The translations under genes and the position numbers were made by a program. A stretch of DNA of 64,000 bases from Phellopilus nigrolimitatus (taxonomy: Eukaryota; Basidiomycota; Agaricomycetes; Hymenochaetales; Hymenochaetaceae). The stretch covers positions 1,054,001-1,118,000 of the forward strand of contig JAJOHG010000004.1 in the NCBI GenBank assembly GCA_021029095.1, read 5' to 3'. This document shows, one piece after another, positions 8,943 through 19,497 of this stretch (position 1 is its first letter; every line of letters starts with the position of its first letter). The notes under the pieces were generated by a model. It saw nothing but the letters and a program-made list of their open reading frames with translations, searched no databases and was not told where the DNA came from.

Positions 8943-10415
8943 ATGAATTTTGCAGGTGCCTCAGTCTGGCGGAGTCTTCGCACAAGTTTCTTCAGGCCGA
9001 AGTGCGGTCTCAGACAGCCTCATCTCGCGTCCTTTTCCTCGTTATCTGCACGAAACTTTGCTAGTAATGCTGGTGATGAGCGTGCGGTGTCGCAGAAGCC
9101 GAAGGCGGCGACACAGCTAAGGCGGACGGCGGCGGCATCTCTACCTATACGTGCCAATCCTACTCCTACCAGGAGTGACATTCGACCGGTCTCTGTCCTG
9201 ACCACTTCGGAGCGCTATCTTTTGCCACAACTGCACTTCCGTCTACCTGCGTCCGCTTTGAAGCTTCAGGGCGCTTGGTGGATCCCCAAATGGGCCGGGC
9301 TGGAAGGCAGAGAGGGCGAGATTTTCGTGTTTGGGAACGGAAGCGTCGTATGCTGGGGACTTGAGGAAATCGACGCCCACAAATTTGCGAGAGACTTTAT
9401 ATCCGGCTCGTTCGCCGAGGTGAAACCTCTGACAGAGCCGGAAACAGAAGACGTTGAATTTGTGACCGATCCAAAGGAGTAAGTCTTCACGATCTCTTGA
9501 ACTTGTATATGCTTATACGGCTGCATAGGAAAACTCGCCTACAAGGCGATCTCATTATTCTCGGGAACAGCGCACCTCCTGAAGATCCAACGTCTTTACC
9601 CGAGTCTTTGCCCGAAATGGTCCTGCCAAAAGAAACCCTTTTGGCACGTTATTCTTACTCTCAGGCACTCGCACGTTCGTCTGCGTTATCTGCCCTTGAG
9701 ACCAAGTTGGACGCGTATTTGTCTTCCGTATCTGCTTTGCCTGTGACACTTTCGTCGACGGGCAAGGTGGGACTCAGCCGTCGAGAAGTAATCATGAAGC
9801 TCGGCGAGCTCATGATTTTCAGACAAGGTTTAAACCTCAATCACGAGAACTTCCTAGACACCCCGGACTTTTATTGGGCTGAACCAGAGCTTGAATGTGC
9901 GTTACGTTATGGAAGAAAAGAGAAGACACTGAATTCTCACGCTCTCTTTTATACTTCTTTTCTTTCAATAGCTTACTTCAAGACTATGGCGGATGCTCTG
10001 GATATTAGAGCTCGTACTCGTTCGCTGAACGAGAAAATCACCTATGCTGCTGAAGTAAGGACTTGACAGTTGCTTATAGCTGGTTATTCAACTAATTTAT
10101 TTCGCTCATAGGTGCAGTCAGTTCTTCGTGAACTTCTGACTGAGGTAAGGGGAGAAATTCGTCACGAAGAAGCTCCTGCTTACGATTTTTTCCCTTTCTT
10201 TTCTAGTCCTCCGCGCATCGCATGGAATTAATTATCATCCTCCTCATTACCGTTGAGGTTGTGATTGTATGTTTTTGCTCCAAGTTTTTTTCCAACCGCT
10301 TCTAATGCCTTTATACCTTCCCAAGTGTCTTATCCGTGACGGACCTGAGCTCTGGAATATGGTGAGAGGAGTTGAGCAAACGGAATCGACGGCAGCGTCG
10401 AAGCACCACCATTGA
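8943..10415 (+). CDS. RMND1/Rmd1-family mitochondrial protein (DUF155)
   Basis: Six exons (8943..9478, 9529..9896, 9972..10054, 10112..10144, 10207..10266, 10326..10415) give 389 residues with all junctions in frame. The N-terminus is basic and Ser/Ala-rich, as in a mitochondrial presequence. DUF155 hallmarks follow: EIFVFGNGSVVCWGLEE, TEPETEDVEF, DLIILGN, YSYSQALARS, GELMIFRQGLNLNHENFLD, TPDFYWAEPELE and RTRSLNEKITYAAE, then a C-terminal transmembrane segment (MELIIILLITVEVVICL). RMND1 and its yeast relative Mrx10 are inner-membrane proteins that support mitochondrial translation; that role is inferred from family membership. Converges on ACL4, 251 bp downstream. Confidence 0.88.
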
Positions 10416-10666
10416 GTATCCTCCCAAAGTATCTGCTCACATTTGTCTCCGCTTTGATCTACATCCCCACTCGTTTGTGTTCAACTTTTTTTTCATTAGG
10501 TAGACCGGCTTTCTTCAGTGTCTGATAATGATCTACAAGTAGTGTGTAATTGCTTTGGATTCCATAGATTTCCAATGAACAACAGATGCAGGAACACAGA
10601 ACATGAAAAGAAATACACTGAAGTACACGAAGCTAGAGCATGCTTCTTTTCGTAAAAGTGAAGACA

Positions 10667-12020
10667 TCAATTCATTTCTATATCTTCATCCGACTCTTCG
10701 TCTTCCCAACCTTCATCCGTGCCGACATCCTCGTCGTCGTCTGCAGGAGACGACTTGATCCCTAACAAGTCAAGCTGGCCAACCAGTTCTGCGGTGTGCT
10801 CGAGCAATCTGTCATCCGGGTGTTCCTGAATCGTATGCAGCTAGACGGACGTATATGTCAGAGCCGCATTTGTTCGCAAGGTGTTAAATAACAAAATCGC
10901 ACCGTTTTACACCTTTCCTAAACAGTCGCGCGCGTCCTTCGCAAGCTCCTCCCAGGACAAATCATCGATCTTCACATCCGTCTCCTTCGCCTGTTCTGCC
11001 ATTAGGAAGAAGCACCATCCCTCGAGGTACCAAGCCTCCACCTCCTGGTCGTCCGAGGCTATGATGCCTTGCAGCACAAGCAATGCAGACGAGTATTCGG
11101 ATAACTCGATGAAGCGCTTCGTAAGCTCTAAGCGCGTCGGTATTGGCGGAACGTTTGCGTCGTCTATGTTTCAAGATTTAGTAATATGCATATAGACGGT
11201 TCCGGAGAGATGTCCGACCTTCTTCAACGTCCTTCCAAGCCACCCAAGCCTTCATCGCCGAATCCTTCGCCTCGTCTGGTCGTTGTTGAGATAGACGGAA
11301 TGACGACAGACAGATAAGGGCCTCGACATTGTCCGAATCGGTCTCAAAAGCCGTCTTCAGAAGGGCTTCGCATGTCTCTTCGGCTTTGGGATCGAAGCTG
11401 CATAACACTCTCAGCTGAATCACGGCGAGATTGCTTATTCGGCAAGAATCTCGCTTACCATAAATCGTATGTGGGGGCCATCCAAATTTCTACCATTGCA
11501 ACCAATACCCGAACGATATTTCTCCGCACGTCCAGCTCGCTTTCTCCAGCGTACTCTCCCCTCGCTTTTTCTTTTCCCTTTAATTGACCGTGTAATATCC
11601 CGACGGCAGCCTCATAGTGCTTCAGAGCGAGATGTGGGTCTTCATCGCTCAGTTGGGCTAAATAAAGATGCGCTGAAGGAGGCGGGGGGTTCGGGGCATC
11701 TGGAGCAGGTGGAAGTAAAGATTGAAACGTCTAAATCTCATTAGTGAAAACAATGCGGCTTTGATTTATGAGCGTATACTCACTTTCCTAGCCTCTTCAA
11801 GTTGGCCATTTTCAAGTTGCGTGACGCCTAAGAGCTCTTTGGCGTCTGCATTGCTCGGGGCACGTTCGAGTACACGATGTGCAAACTTTTGGGCAAGATC
11901 ATAGTCGCACTGCGTCACGAGCAACTGAGCTTTTGCAAGAAGCGAATCTACTGACGGAAGCTCCTTCTGCGATGCTGAAGACGCTATCGTTTTCTTCGTC
12001 TTGACTCTTGTCCTTCCCAT
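10667..12020 (-). CDS. ACL4: Acl4-like TPR chaperone of ribosomal protein L4
   Basis: Five exons (12020..11784, 11730..11459, 11397..11219, 11163..10913, 10840..10667) encode 370 residues without a stop. TPR-type helices are seen throughout (DYDLAQKFAHRVLERAPSNA, DAKELLGVTQLENGQLEEA, HLALKHYEAAVGILHGQLKG, DNVEALICLSSFRLSQQRP, EVEAWYLEGWCFFLM) and the tail is strongly acidic (DEGWEDEESDEDIE). This architecture fits the assembly chaperone Acl4, which binds free uL4/Rpl4 and escorts it to the pre-60S particle. A piece of exon 2 (GGTCAATTAAAGGG to AAATATCGTTC) recurs as a fragment at 33265. Start sits 164 bp from the divergent gene at 12185. Confidence 0.85.
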
Positions 12021-12184
12021 CGAAATTAGCAAAAAATGAGCAGGGATGAAAATATTTAGTCGTAAAGCAGGCAAATTCGTACGATGATCACCGGTCGTGA
12101 GAACCTACATGTAACGAAGGCTTCTTCTCTGAAAGTGACGACCATCTTCATCTCAATATTGCTCGCTTCAAATTCAGACACAGA

Positions 12185-13248
12185 ATGTCATTAGAAACCG
12201 AAATGCCAGCACGCTCAGTAGCAGAGGATCCCCTTTACCTCGAGAGATTGGACATGTTTCTCGAAAAGAGTCTCAGTGACATACGCGATTTTGCTCAAAG
12301 AGAAAGACGAGACTTCGAGCAAGTAGGCACCTTTGAATTCCAACTTTTTGGGTGCCTCATAATTGGCACAGGTCAGGATAGATGTCGCAAACTGGCATAG
12401 CAGATATTTGTTTCACCCAGATAGAACAGCTCCGAGCGCTGGTGCTACAACAGTGAATGCAAGGGGTATGTGTGTTCTGTGATCATCTCTTACTTACTAA
12501 AATCGTACTTGGCTTCGGGTGAACAGTACATGATGTACTAAAGACGGCCTCACAGCTTTTAGAATCGCTGTTCGAAGTCGCCGGGCGCCAATCTTTTCTG
12601 CTTGTCATCAATCCGACAGATGACAAGGACAACGGCTTTCTCGGAGGAACAATTGCTGGGCGAGAGTATTGGCGCGGCCTAAGGAACGGGGGTGAAGCTG
12701 GTGCTCGAAATTTCAGAGAATATTGCAAGAAATCTTCATCGGGCGTCGGATCTAGCGCGCAAGCATCGACCCACTCTGAAGGTACTAGCTCAAAACAGAC
12801 ACCCGCTATAGCAATGAAGAACAACCTTTATGTGGAAATGCGAACTAGACTCAGGCGAGTGTTTTGAACGGCTATTGTCTCTAGCGTTTGAAGACTGAGC
12901 AGGTATTGCATGGACGAATCCAGAGTCGCCAGTGGTGTCCGAAATGCCGAGATGAAATGGACCAGGCCTGGAAAACTCTCTGCGTACGGCGTAGCTCTCT
13001 TGGGGTGGCCTTCGGAAATAGAATACAAGAACCCATCCAAAATGTCGTTTCAAGAGACGTCTACTATCATGAGGCTTCTGCAGGAGAATACTATATACTT
13101 TCGCCTTCTTCAAGATCACACTGGTACAAATACATCATGCTCGTCTGCTATTGTCCCTTCAATAGACACGAACGACGTATCTTGGGCCTGCGATGTTGAT
13201 GGATTCCACTTTGGCGCTCATGATGGCATACCGGGGAATCGAGCTTGA
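12185..13248 (+). CDS. Orphan protein, function unknown; last junction uncertain
   Basis: Exons 12185..12322, 12372..12465 and 12527..~12854 join in frame (MSLETEMPARSVAEDPLYLE, then VRIDVANWHSRYLFHPDRT, then VHDVLKTASQLLESLFEVAG). The likely last exon, about 12910 to 13248, reads RNAEMKWTRPGKLSAYGVAL, LGWPSEIEYKNPSKMSFQE and ends GIPGNRA. Joining the two needs a phase-2 donor; the best candidate is a GC donor (CAG|GCGAGT at 12855). An alternative frame through KTEQVLHGRIQSRQWCPKC cannot be excluded. The WP/PS pattern resembles lineage-specific basidiomycete proteins of unknown role. No domain is assigned. Confidence 0.5.
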
Positions 13249-14006
13249 CATACTTTTTTTTTTTTCGAAGCAAGTTCAGGACTTGGACAATTGACTCCTC
13301 AGAGCGATGTTTCTATGTTTGGATCTGGATCCTCTCTTTAAGCGGTACGTCCAATTTAACATGATTTTATTTTATTTTATTTTTGCTCACGAAAATTGTA
13401 ATATGTAATATCTTCAGTCATATACATGTAGCAAGCAGCCTTTTTTGAGCGCATCATCGGTGCCATCGATTTGTACATCCCTCCATAAGCTAATGTCAAT
13501 GTTTGAGATAAACTAGGATCTTCAATCAACCGTCATTTCTTTCTCGTTTCATTGTGATGCTGAGTGGCATCACTGCACTTGTTTCGTAGATGGAAGACAG
13601 TGTACGCAGCCTCAGGCGCCAGAATCCTTGCGTTCAACGCCGTGTCAGCCCGAAAGCTATGAATTTGGTACAGTCCCAGGAACCTGATCAACGATTACAC
13701 ACAGCTTTACAGTGCATATTCTTCTGTTGTCAACTTCTGTTGTCAACTGCTTTATTACCTAGACGGAACCTACATCTCCATTGGGCATAATTGCAGTTCA
13801 TCTTGACGAGTTCTCCCGAGAATCGAGGTCCGTTTCCATCCTACGGGCGCCTATATAGGTTCTCGAGCGTCACGCTCAATAATATTATCACATATCTACA
13901 TCGTATCGACCACTCATTTGAGTAGACAAGCGCCCACGACTTGAATATATAAAATGGCGGATCAAGTGCGTTACCCAGCAAACATCTGCTCAAATCGCGG
14001 TCCTTC
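13249..14006. other. Intergenic region without a supported gene
   Basis: Contains a T run (13254-13266), AT-rich TTTTA repeats (13360-13383) and several short open frames without protein-like composition. It is presumably the 3' region of the orphan gene and the promoter of the EF-hand gene. Confidence 0.5.
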
Positions 14007-17000
14007 ATGCAGACCATGCCTAGCAGCCAAGATCCTAATTTCGCCGGCATTGGTGAGAACCATTCTTTTCTCGGTTTCTTCGGAATCGCGGTCTGACTGC
14101 TGCCTTTTTTTCTTCACTAGACCAAATTTTTAAAGATGCTGCAAAGAGCATCGAAGACGCCGAGATAGAAATGTCGAAGGCTCGGACAAGCGTAGAGAAA
14201 GCTAAGGCTTCCAAGGACAATCGTAACAAAATCGTGTCCAAGGCTAGCGGGATCGTCAACGCACTTCTGGAACCAGCATCGCAGGTCGCTAATCTGCTGA
14301 ACGGACTGGGAGGATTGTTTGCCCCTTGCGGTGTGGCAGGCAATATGCTTAAGGTGCGAATCCAACGTCGGGAATAATTTATTGTCTCAACACTAAGCTC
14401 TCTTGTAGGCACTTGTTGATCTCGAGTCCGACCGACGCGACAACGATGCTCGTATAGGAATTGTTTATGTGGAAATGGTCTGCTAGACTGCAGACTAGTC
14501 TATAGAGACAAAAACACTCATACATGTCTGCAATTTCCTTCCCAGGCCACGACACTGGTCACTTTAGGGACTCTCAAACCTGGGTTTCAGACATTACAGA
14601 GTTTGGTTGTCCCTCTTAAAGCTCTTATATCACGCATTTGCAAAACGATGGAGAGCTTCGGCCAATTCAGCGAGTAGGTACAATCACTTCTGTCCAATAA
14701 GTATCAAATACCTAATACGAACAACTTTTCCTCTCAGAGCGTTCTACGAGGCGAAATCGCTGAAGTCCAAATTAAGTGAGCGGCCTCGGTATAAAACTCC
14801 GGATATAGTAGAGCTTACTCGGTGATGGCAGAGCATCTCATTCATGCGAAAAGCAACAAAGAAAAGCTTGCCAAATTTCGAGAGGAGCTCAGCACGCACA
14901 AGACGGACATCGTCGTTCTGCTTGGACAGCAGACAGTATTGATTGTTTCTTCGAACACAGTTACTTTGACCCGCATTGAAGAAAGGATCGAAAAAGTGTA
15001 CGGTTTCTTCGCATCCTTGAGCGATGAAAGCGAGGATCAAGCTGCCGACTTTGTCGAAGAACACGGTGGAGAGGAGGCGGTGCAGAATGTGAGCTTCTCG
15101 GCTATGAAACACATATGCTAAACATACCAATGCTTTTTTCAGAACGACGGCCTTCTGGACAAACTGGCATTAAGGGTTGGCGAGACCATCGGCCCAAGTA
15201 TTCGCAGAGCGGTCAAAGAGAGCGCTGACGAGACCTTCAGACAAAGCTAGTCAGTTGACCGTCTTCTGCACTCATGCTGAACATGCCTCAAGTTATCTGT
15301 TTATCACGTTGTAGCGCGGCGTTCACGCTCAAATTTCAGTTTACTTTAGAGCAACGGATTGAAGAATCTCAAGTTACGATCTTGGAAGAGGTGACTCACG
15401 TTTTTTCTTTCATGACTTCGTGGAAGTTTACTGACCATGGTATAGCTCAAATCGGGGCCGTACGAGCTCATTAAGGATCCAGAGATGAAGGTGAGCAGGA
15501 TGAATTCTTGAAATCGCAATATGGCTGCACCTGAGAATCGTTATGGTTCGCATATAGGAAATATGGAAAAGTAAGTAAAATGACATAAATAAAATGAAAG
15601 CCGAGAGCCAGTTTAACTTATCCGGCCTTCATCCAGACATCGTATGTGACGTTCTCAATGCTAAGACTCATGTACAAATACGTACTGATGGCTTTCAAGG
15701 CTGCAAAAGAGTCAAGTGTCAAACGACGGCAGTTTATTGACGGTAAAGTTGATCCACCTTTTTTACTCGATGGGGCTGATAGCGAAAACAGCAGCGGTCT
15801 ACCATTTCAACGTGCAATTCAAGACATACAAAGTCGAGCACAACAATGCAGACAAGGAAGACGCTTGGACCAAAGCGATCATGTCCAAAGTGCACTGTAC
15901 GTATCTTCGGTTTCTATTTCTATTACCGGACACTCATTGATTTACCTTCGTTTGTAAGATCACCCAGGTTGGCACAAACTTTAAACAGTCATATTCACTA
16001 CTAAACAACACCTATTGTCTGAAGCCATCGGGGATGCTATAGATGATGGTGAGGTCTTACGTGAAAAACATACTCAAATTGGTGAATTAATGGTCTATTA
16101 GACGCTAGTGGTTATATCTCCGTCGAGGAGCTCAACGAATTCCTACGAAAAAAGCCAAAGAAGTGGACTATTCCACAGTGGATTGCCTAGTAAGTATTAA
16201 ACTTGTATTGTTGAACACGCTACTAATTCTTTCCGTCAAAATCAGCTGGGCTTACGGATGGGACGCCGACAACATATTGTAAGGCTATTTTCTTTGTTTC
16301 CTGCATTTACTGTTTAGTTATGTGACACATCCTAGCTATTCAGAGTTAATCAACAAGTCTTACAAGCAACTCGATAAGATCTGTACCGAGCAGGGCCCCA
16401 ATGCTGACCGGATAAACCATTACCTGGACGAAACCAGAAAGCCTATCAAAAAAATATGCAGCAGTGTATACTCCATGGATGACCTCGACGCATCTGCTGA
16501 CACCAAGATGAACAAGCTGAGAACGGAATGGAGGGAACTTATGGAGAACACAATGAAAACGCGGCTGAAAAACGTCGGTTACAAAATTGAGTACTCGTCC
16601 ATGAGTGCTATTTGTGGAAGCGAAAGAGTCGAGGCGGTGAGCGTATCGCATCATGTGTGGCTACATCTCCGTACTCAATGTCTGATTTTTCTGTAGACAC
16701 TTCTCCCTCTAATTTCACTTCTCCTAGCTCTGCACATTCGAATCATGAGCAAAGGGGATGTTAGCGAAGAAGATGTTGAGGATGCAATAAACAGCATGCA
16801 GAACATACTCGACGTCGCTCACCATCGCATCGCAGATCTCAGGCTCATCTGGAGACGCCAAAGGACCGATGTGGATACCCAGATCAGATACTATGCTAAC
16901 GGCCTACTCCAAGACTATTACAAAGTAAGTGATACTCTTACTCTACCGATAGTCATCTAGTTCATGTGTACACTGTGCAGGATAATTACAAGGACTTCCA

Positions 17001-17637
17001 GACCGACAGTGGAGACGAAGATTATAGCTCATGGGACTCTGAAGACGAGTGGAATTCGGAAGACGACTCGGAGCCTCCCCCTCACTTAGAAGATCCTGCA
17101 GATACCACGCCGTCCGATCAACGTCTGTCGACCCCTGTTCACGCGTCTGCTTTTGATAACGACCAAATTGCCCCGGATGCATCAGCAGCTTCCCGCGACC
17201 TCTCAGAAAACCCGTCACAACGCTACAGAAAGGGCCCTCAAGCCCAATCGGGGGCCTATTATGATGCAACAAGTCCGGACGTAGCTTCTCCAGCGTTCTT
17301 TCAAGCTCCCCCTCCAAGAGAGCTGATCACCCCTGTCGAGGAATATCGCGTCGATAACGACAGTGGCGGAGAAAACTATGATGCTGTTCCTGGCCGCAGT
17401 GCTAACGACGCCGAGCGAACAAACGACGCACCATCGGATAGCGATGCAGAGCGTCAAGCCACTAGCTATGTTAACCGCGACGAATATGACAATGGAATGG
17501 GAGAAAATTACGGACGAACGAGCGATGCAACACCGGACAGTGACGAGGACCGACAGGTCGCTGGTAATGTTGATAGCGACGACGACGGCGATAGAAACAG
17601 AAGAACCTACGGACTCGACGATTCCGATGAGAATTGA
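14007..17637 (+). CDS. EF-hand domain protein of a basidiomycete-type family
   Basis: At least 16 exons are needed. The start MQTMPSSQDPNFAGI (14007) joins DQIFKDAAKSIEDAEIEMSK (14121..14353). Helical segments follow, then EIWK (13-nt exon 15558..15570), a 5-nt exon (15637..15641), SVKRRQFID (15700..15742) and AKTAAVYHFNVQFKTYK (15783..15896). One canonical EF-hand loop, DDDASGYISVEE, spans the exon junction near 16100 and is followed by KKPKKWTIPQWIAYWAYGWD. The C-terminal ~220 residues (16979-17637) are acidic and disordered (DSGDEDYSSWDSEDEW). The loop predicts Ca2+ binding; the cellular role is unknown. Similar long, coiled, EF-hand proteins are expanded in Agaricomycetes (general knowledge). 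Confidence 0.75.
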
Positions 17638-17890
17638 ATTTCTGGCAAGGCCCATGCTTTGTGTATGTACAATGTGCAACTGGGCAGACGGGATTTACGT
17701 AGGGTGCAATATATTTCTGTCCTCGAAAACGCGCAGCAATGACTTTTGAAGGAGTGAGTTACATAAGCAGAATCGACTGATGACGTACATATGATTTGCT
17801 ATTTATTATTCACGGAATCAACCGGGCACGCGACCGCGACTCTGGACGCGCAACTACCTTCAGTACCACCACTATCATCCACTGATTGTA

Positions 17891-19321
17891 ATGTCCTGGC
17901 TTTGGGGGTGAGCTCAAGGCTTCGTAAATCTCCATTTTCTCATAGAAATTCAGTGCTTCTCCGGTCGATCCAAATGCACCGACGTTTCATCCGGTGTCCT
18001 CGCGGTATCCTGAAAATGAGTTGGTTGGAGAGCTCGAACCCAAGGACTTAGAGTGGTTATGCGCAGGAGGATTCACCACCGAGACTCAGACCTATTACAA
18101 TTATCTGGAAGATGGCACTCTCATAATGTGCCAAGTTATTTATTCTTCCATCGGGTGAGATCGGTTATATTGCTCTTAAAACATCAACTCCAGTTGACCG
18201 TTTATTTCTGCAGGGTATGGTACCCGACCGTTCAATTCACGTTCTCAATGTACAATCCGAATACGAAGGAGCGTGTATGGAGATCGTCAAATGTCGCCAA
18301 TTTTGTTAGCCCTGCACCGGGTCTCGATAAACGGTCGAGCAAGTCCGACTCATTCGCGATCACATTTAAGTCCAAGCCCGGGACGGACACCCCGGAGTCC
18401 TTTACTATCTTTGCTCAAGTAGCAGAGGATGTGCAGATTACACTCGACATAACGCGTTCGGCTTCTGCACCTGGCTGGAAGATTGGAAAAGGGCCTAAGT
18501 CTGGTTTCTCGTACTATGGACCAGACGTGGAGAAGCCAGAGGGTTCTGTCTTCCACAGTTTCTGGCCTCGCACGCAGTGCAGTGGTCATATCATCTACAA
18601 GGGCCAGGCGATTCCTGCAAATGGACCGGGGATGTATGTCCACGCGATCATGGGCATGCGTCCGAATCTCATTGCGTCGCGCTGGAACTTTGCCGATTTC
18701 CAAAGCAACGAACACTGGCGGTGTCTCCGCTATTCAGATGGAGCTCACCACTCTTGACGCGTACGGCCTGAATGGTGCGGGCTCCGGCGGCGTGAAAGTC
18801 AATTTCGGATCACTAGTTTTGGGTGGGAGACTTGTATGCGTCACCGCAGAGACAACGCTACCCGGAGAGGACAAACACGCGGAAACCCAATTTATTTCAC
18901 GTGCATTCCACTACAATACGACCGTCGATTCAGATACATCATACGCTCAGCCGAAGGAGCTTGAGTTTGTGTGGTCGGGCCCGTCGACTCTAAGCGATGC
19001 GCCATGGCCAGGTGTCTGCCAGTGTAAAGGTGGATGTCGGGACACCCTCTCAGCCAAAGGGACTCGTGGAGAAGGTAGATGTTCTCGCGGAGATTCCTGC
19101 TATGGTGAAGGCCGTGATCAGTTATGTTGCTGGTACGAAGCCAGTACATTTACCAGGTATGAGTATGTTAGCGCAAAGTCATCCATAGTCTAACTCTGTC
19201 TTTACAGTGGACGAATCCTACAACGCTTAAAGTGACTGCCCCGGACGCTATTCTCCCTGGTGCATCTTCGGGATTGGATATCGAAGGGTACCTGTACAAC
19301 GAGGCGTCTTTCGTCTCTTAA
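17891..19321 (+). CDS. SVF1: Svf1-like protein, reading frame broken at three places
   Basis: A 17-nt first exon (17891..17907, MSWLWG) joins 17954..18154 (ASPVDPNAPTFHPV, ELEPKDLEWLCAGGFTTETQ) and 18214 onward (VWYPTVQFTFSMYNPNT, GQAIPANGPGMYVHAIMGMR, NLIASRWNFADFQSNEH). These are hallmarks of Svf1, a lipocalin-like protein for oxidative-stress survival and ceramide transport. A one-base excess at T18716 breaks NEH/GGVSAIQME; the frame shifts again near 18990-19005 (before GQVSASVKVDVG) and near 19141-19155 (before the last exon 19208..19321, WTNPTTLKVTAPDAILPG). The sense of the text is preserved across each break, so either the assembly has indels here or the gene is in early decay. Confidence 0.7.
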
Positions 19322-19497
19322 CCGCACTGTATAACTACTGTATCACATTGGCACAGGATAATCACGAAGCACGAAGTTTACGATCTCTTTCTTTAGTTCA
19401 ATGCTCTTTAGTTCAATGCCACACCAATCGCAATTTACATACTGGTATATCACATTGGTAATAAATTGAAAGTCCTTACCCAAATTCAAGTTTACAT

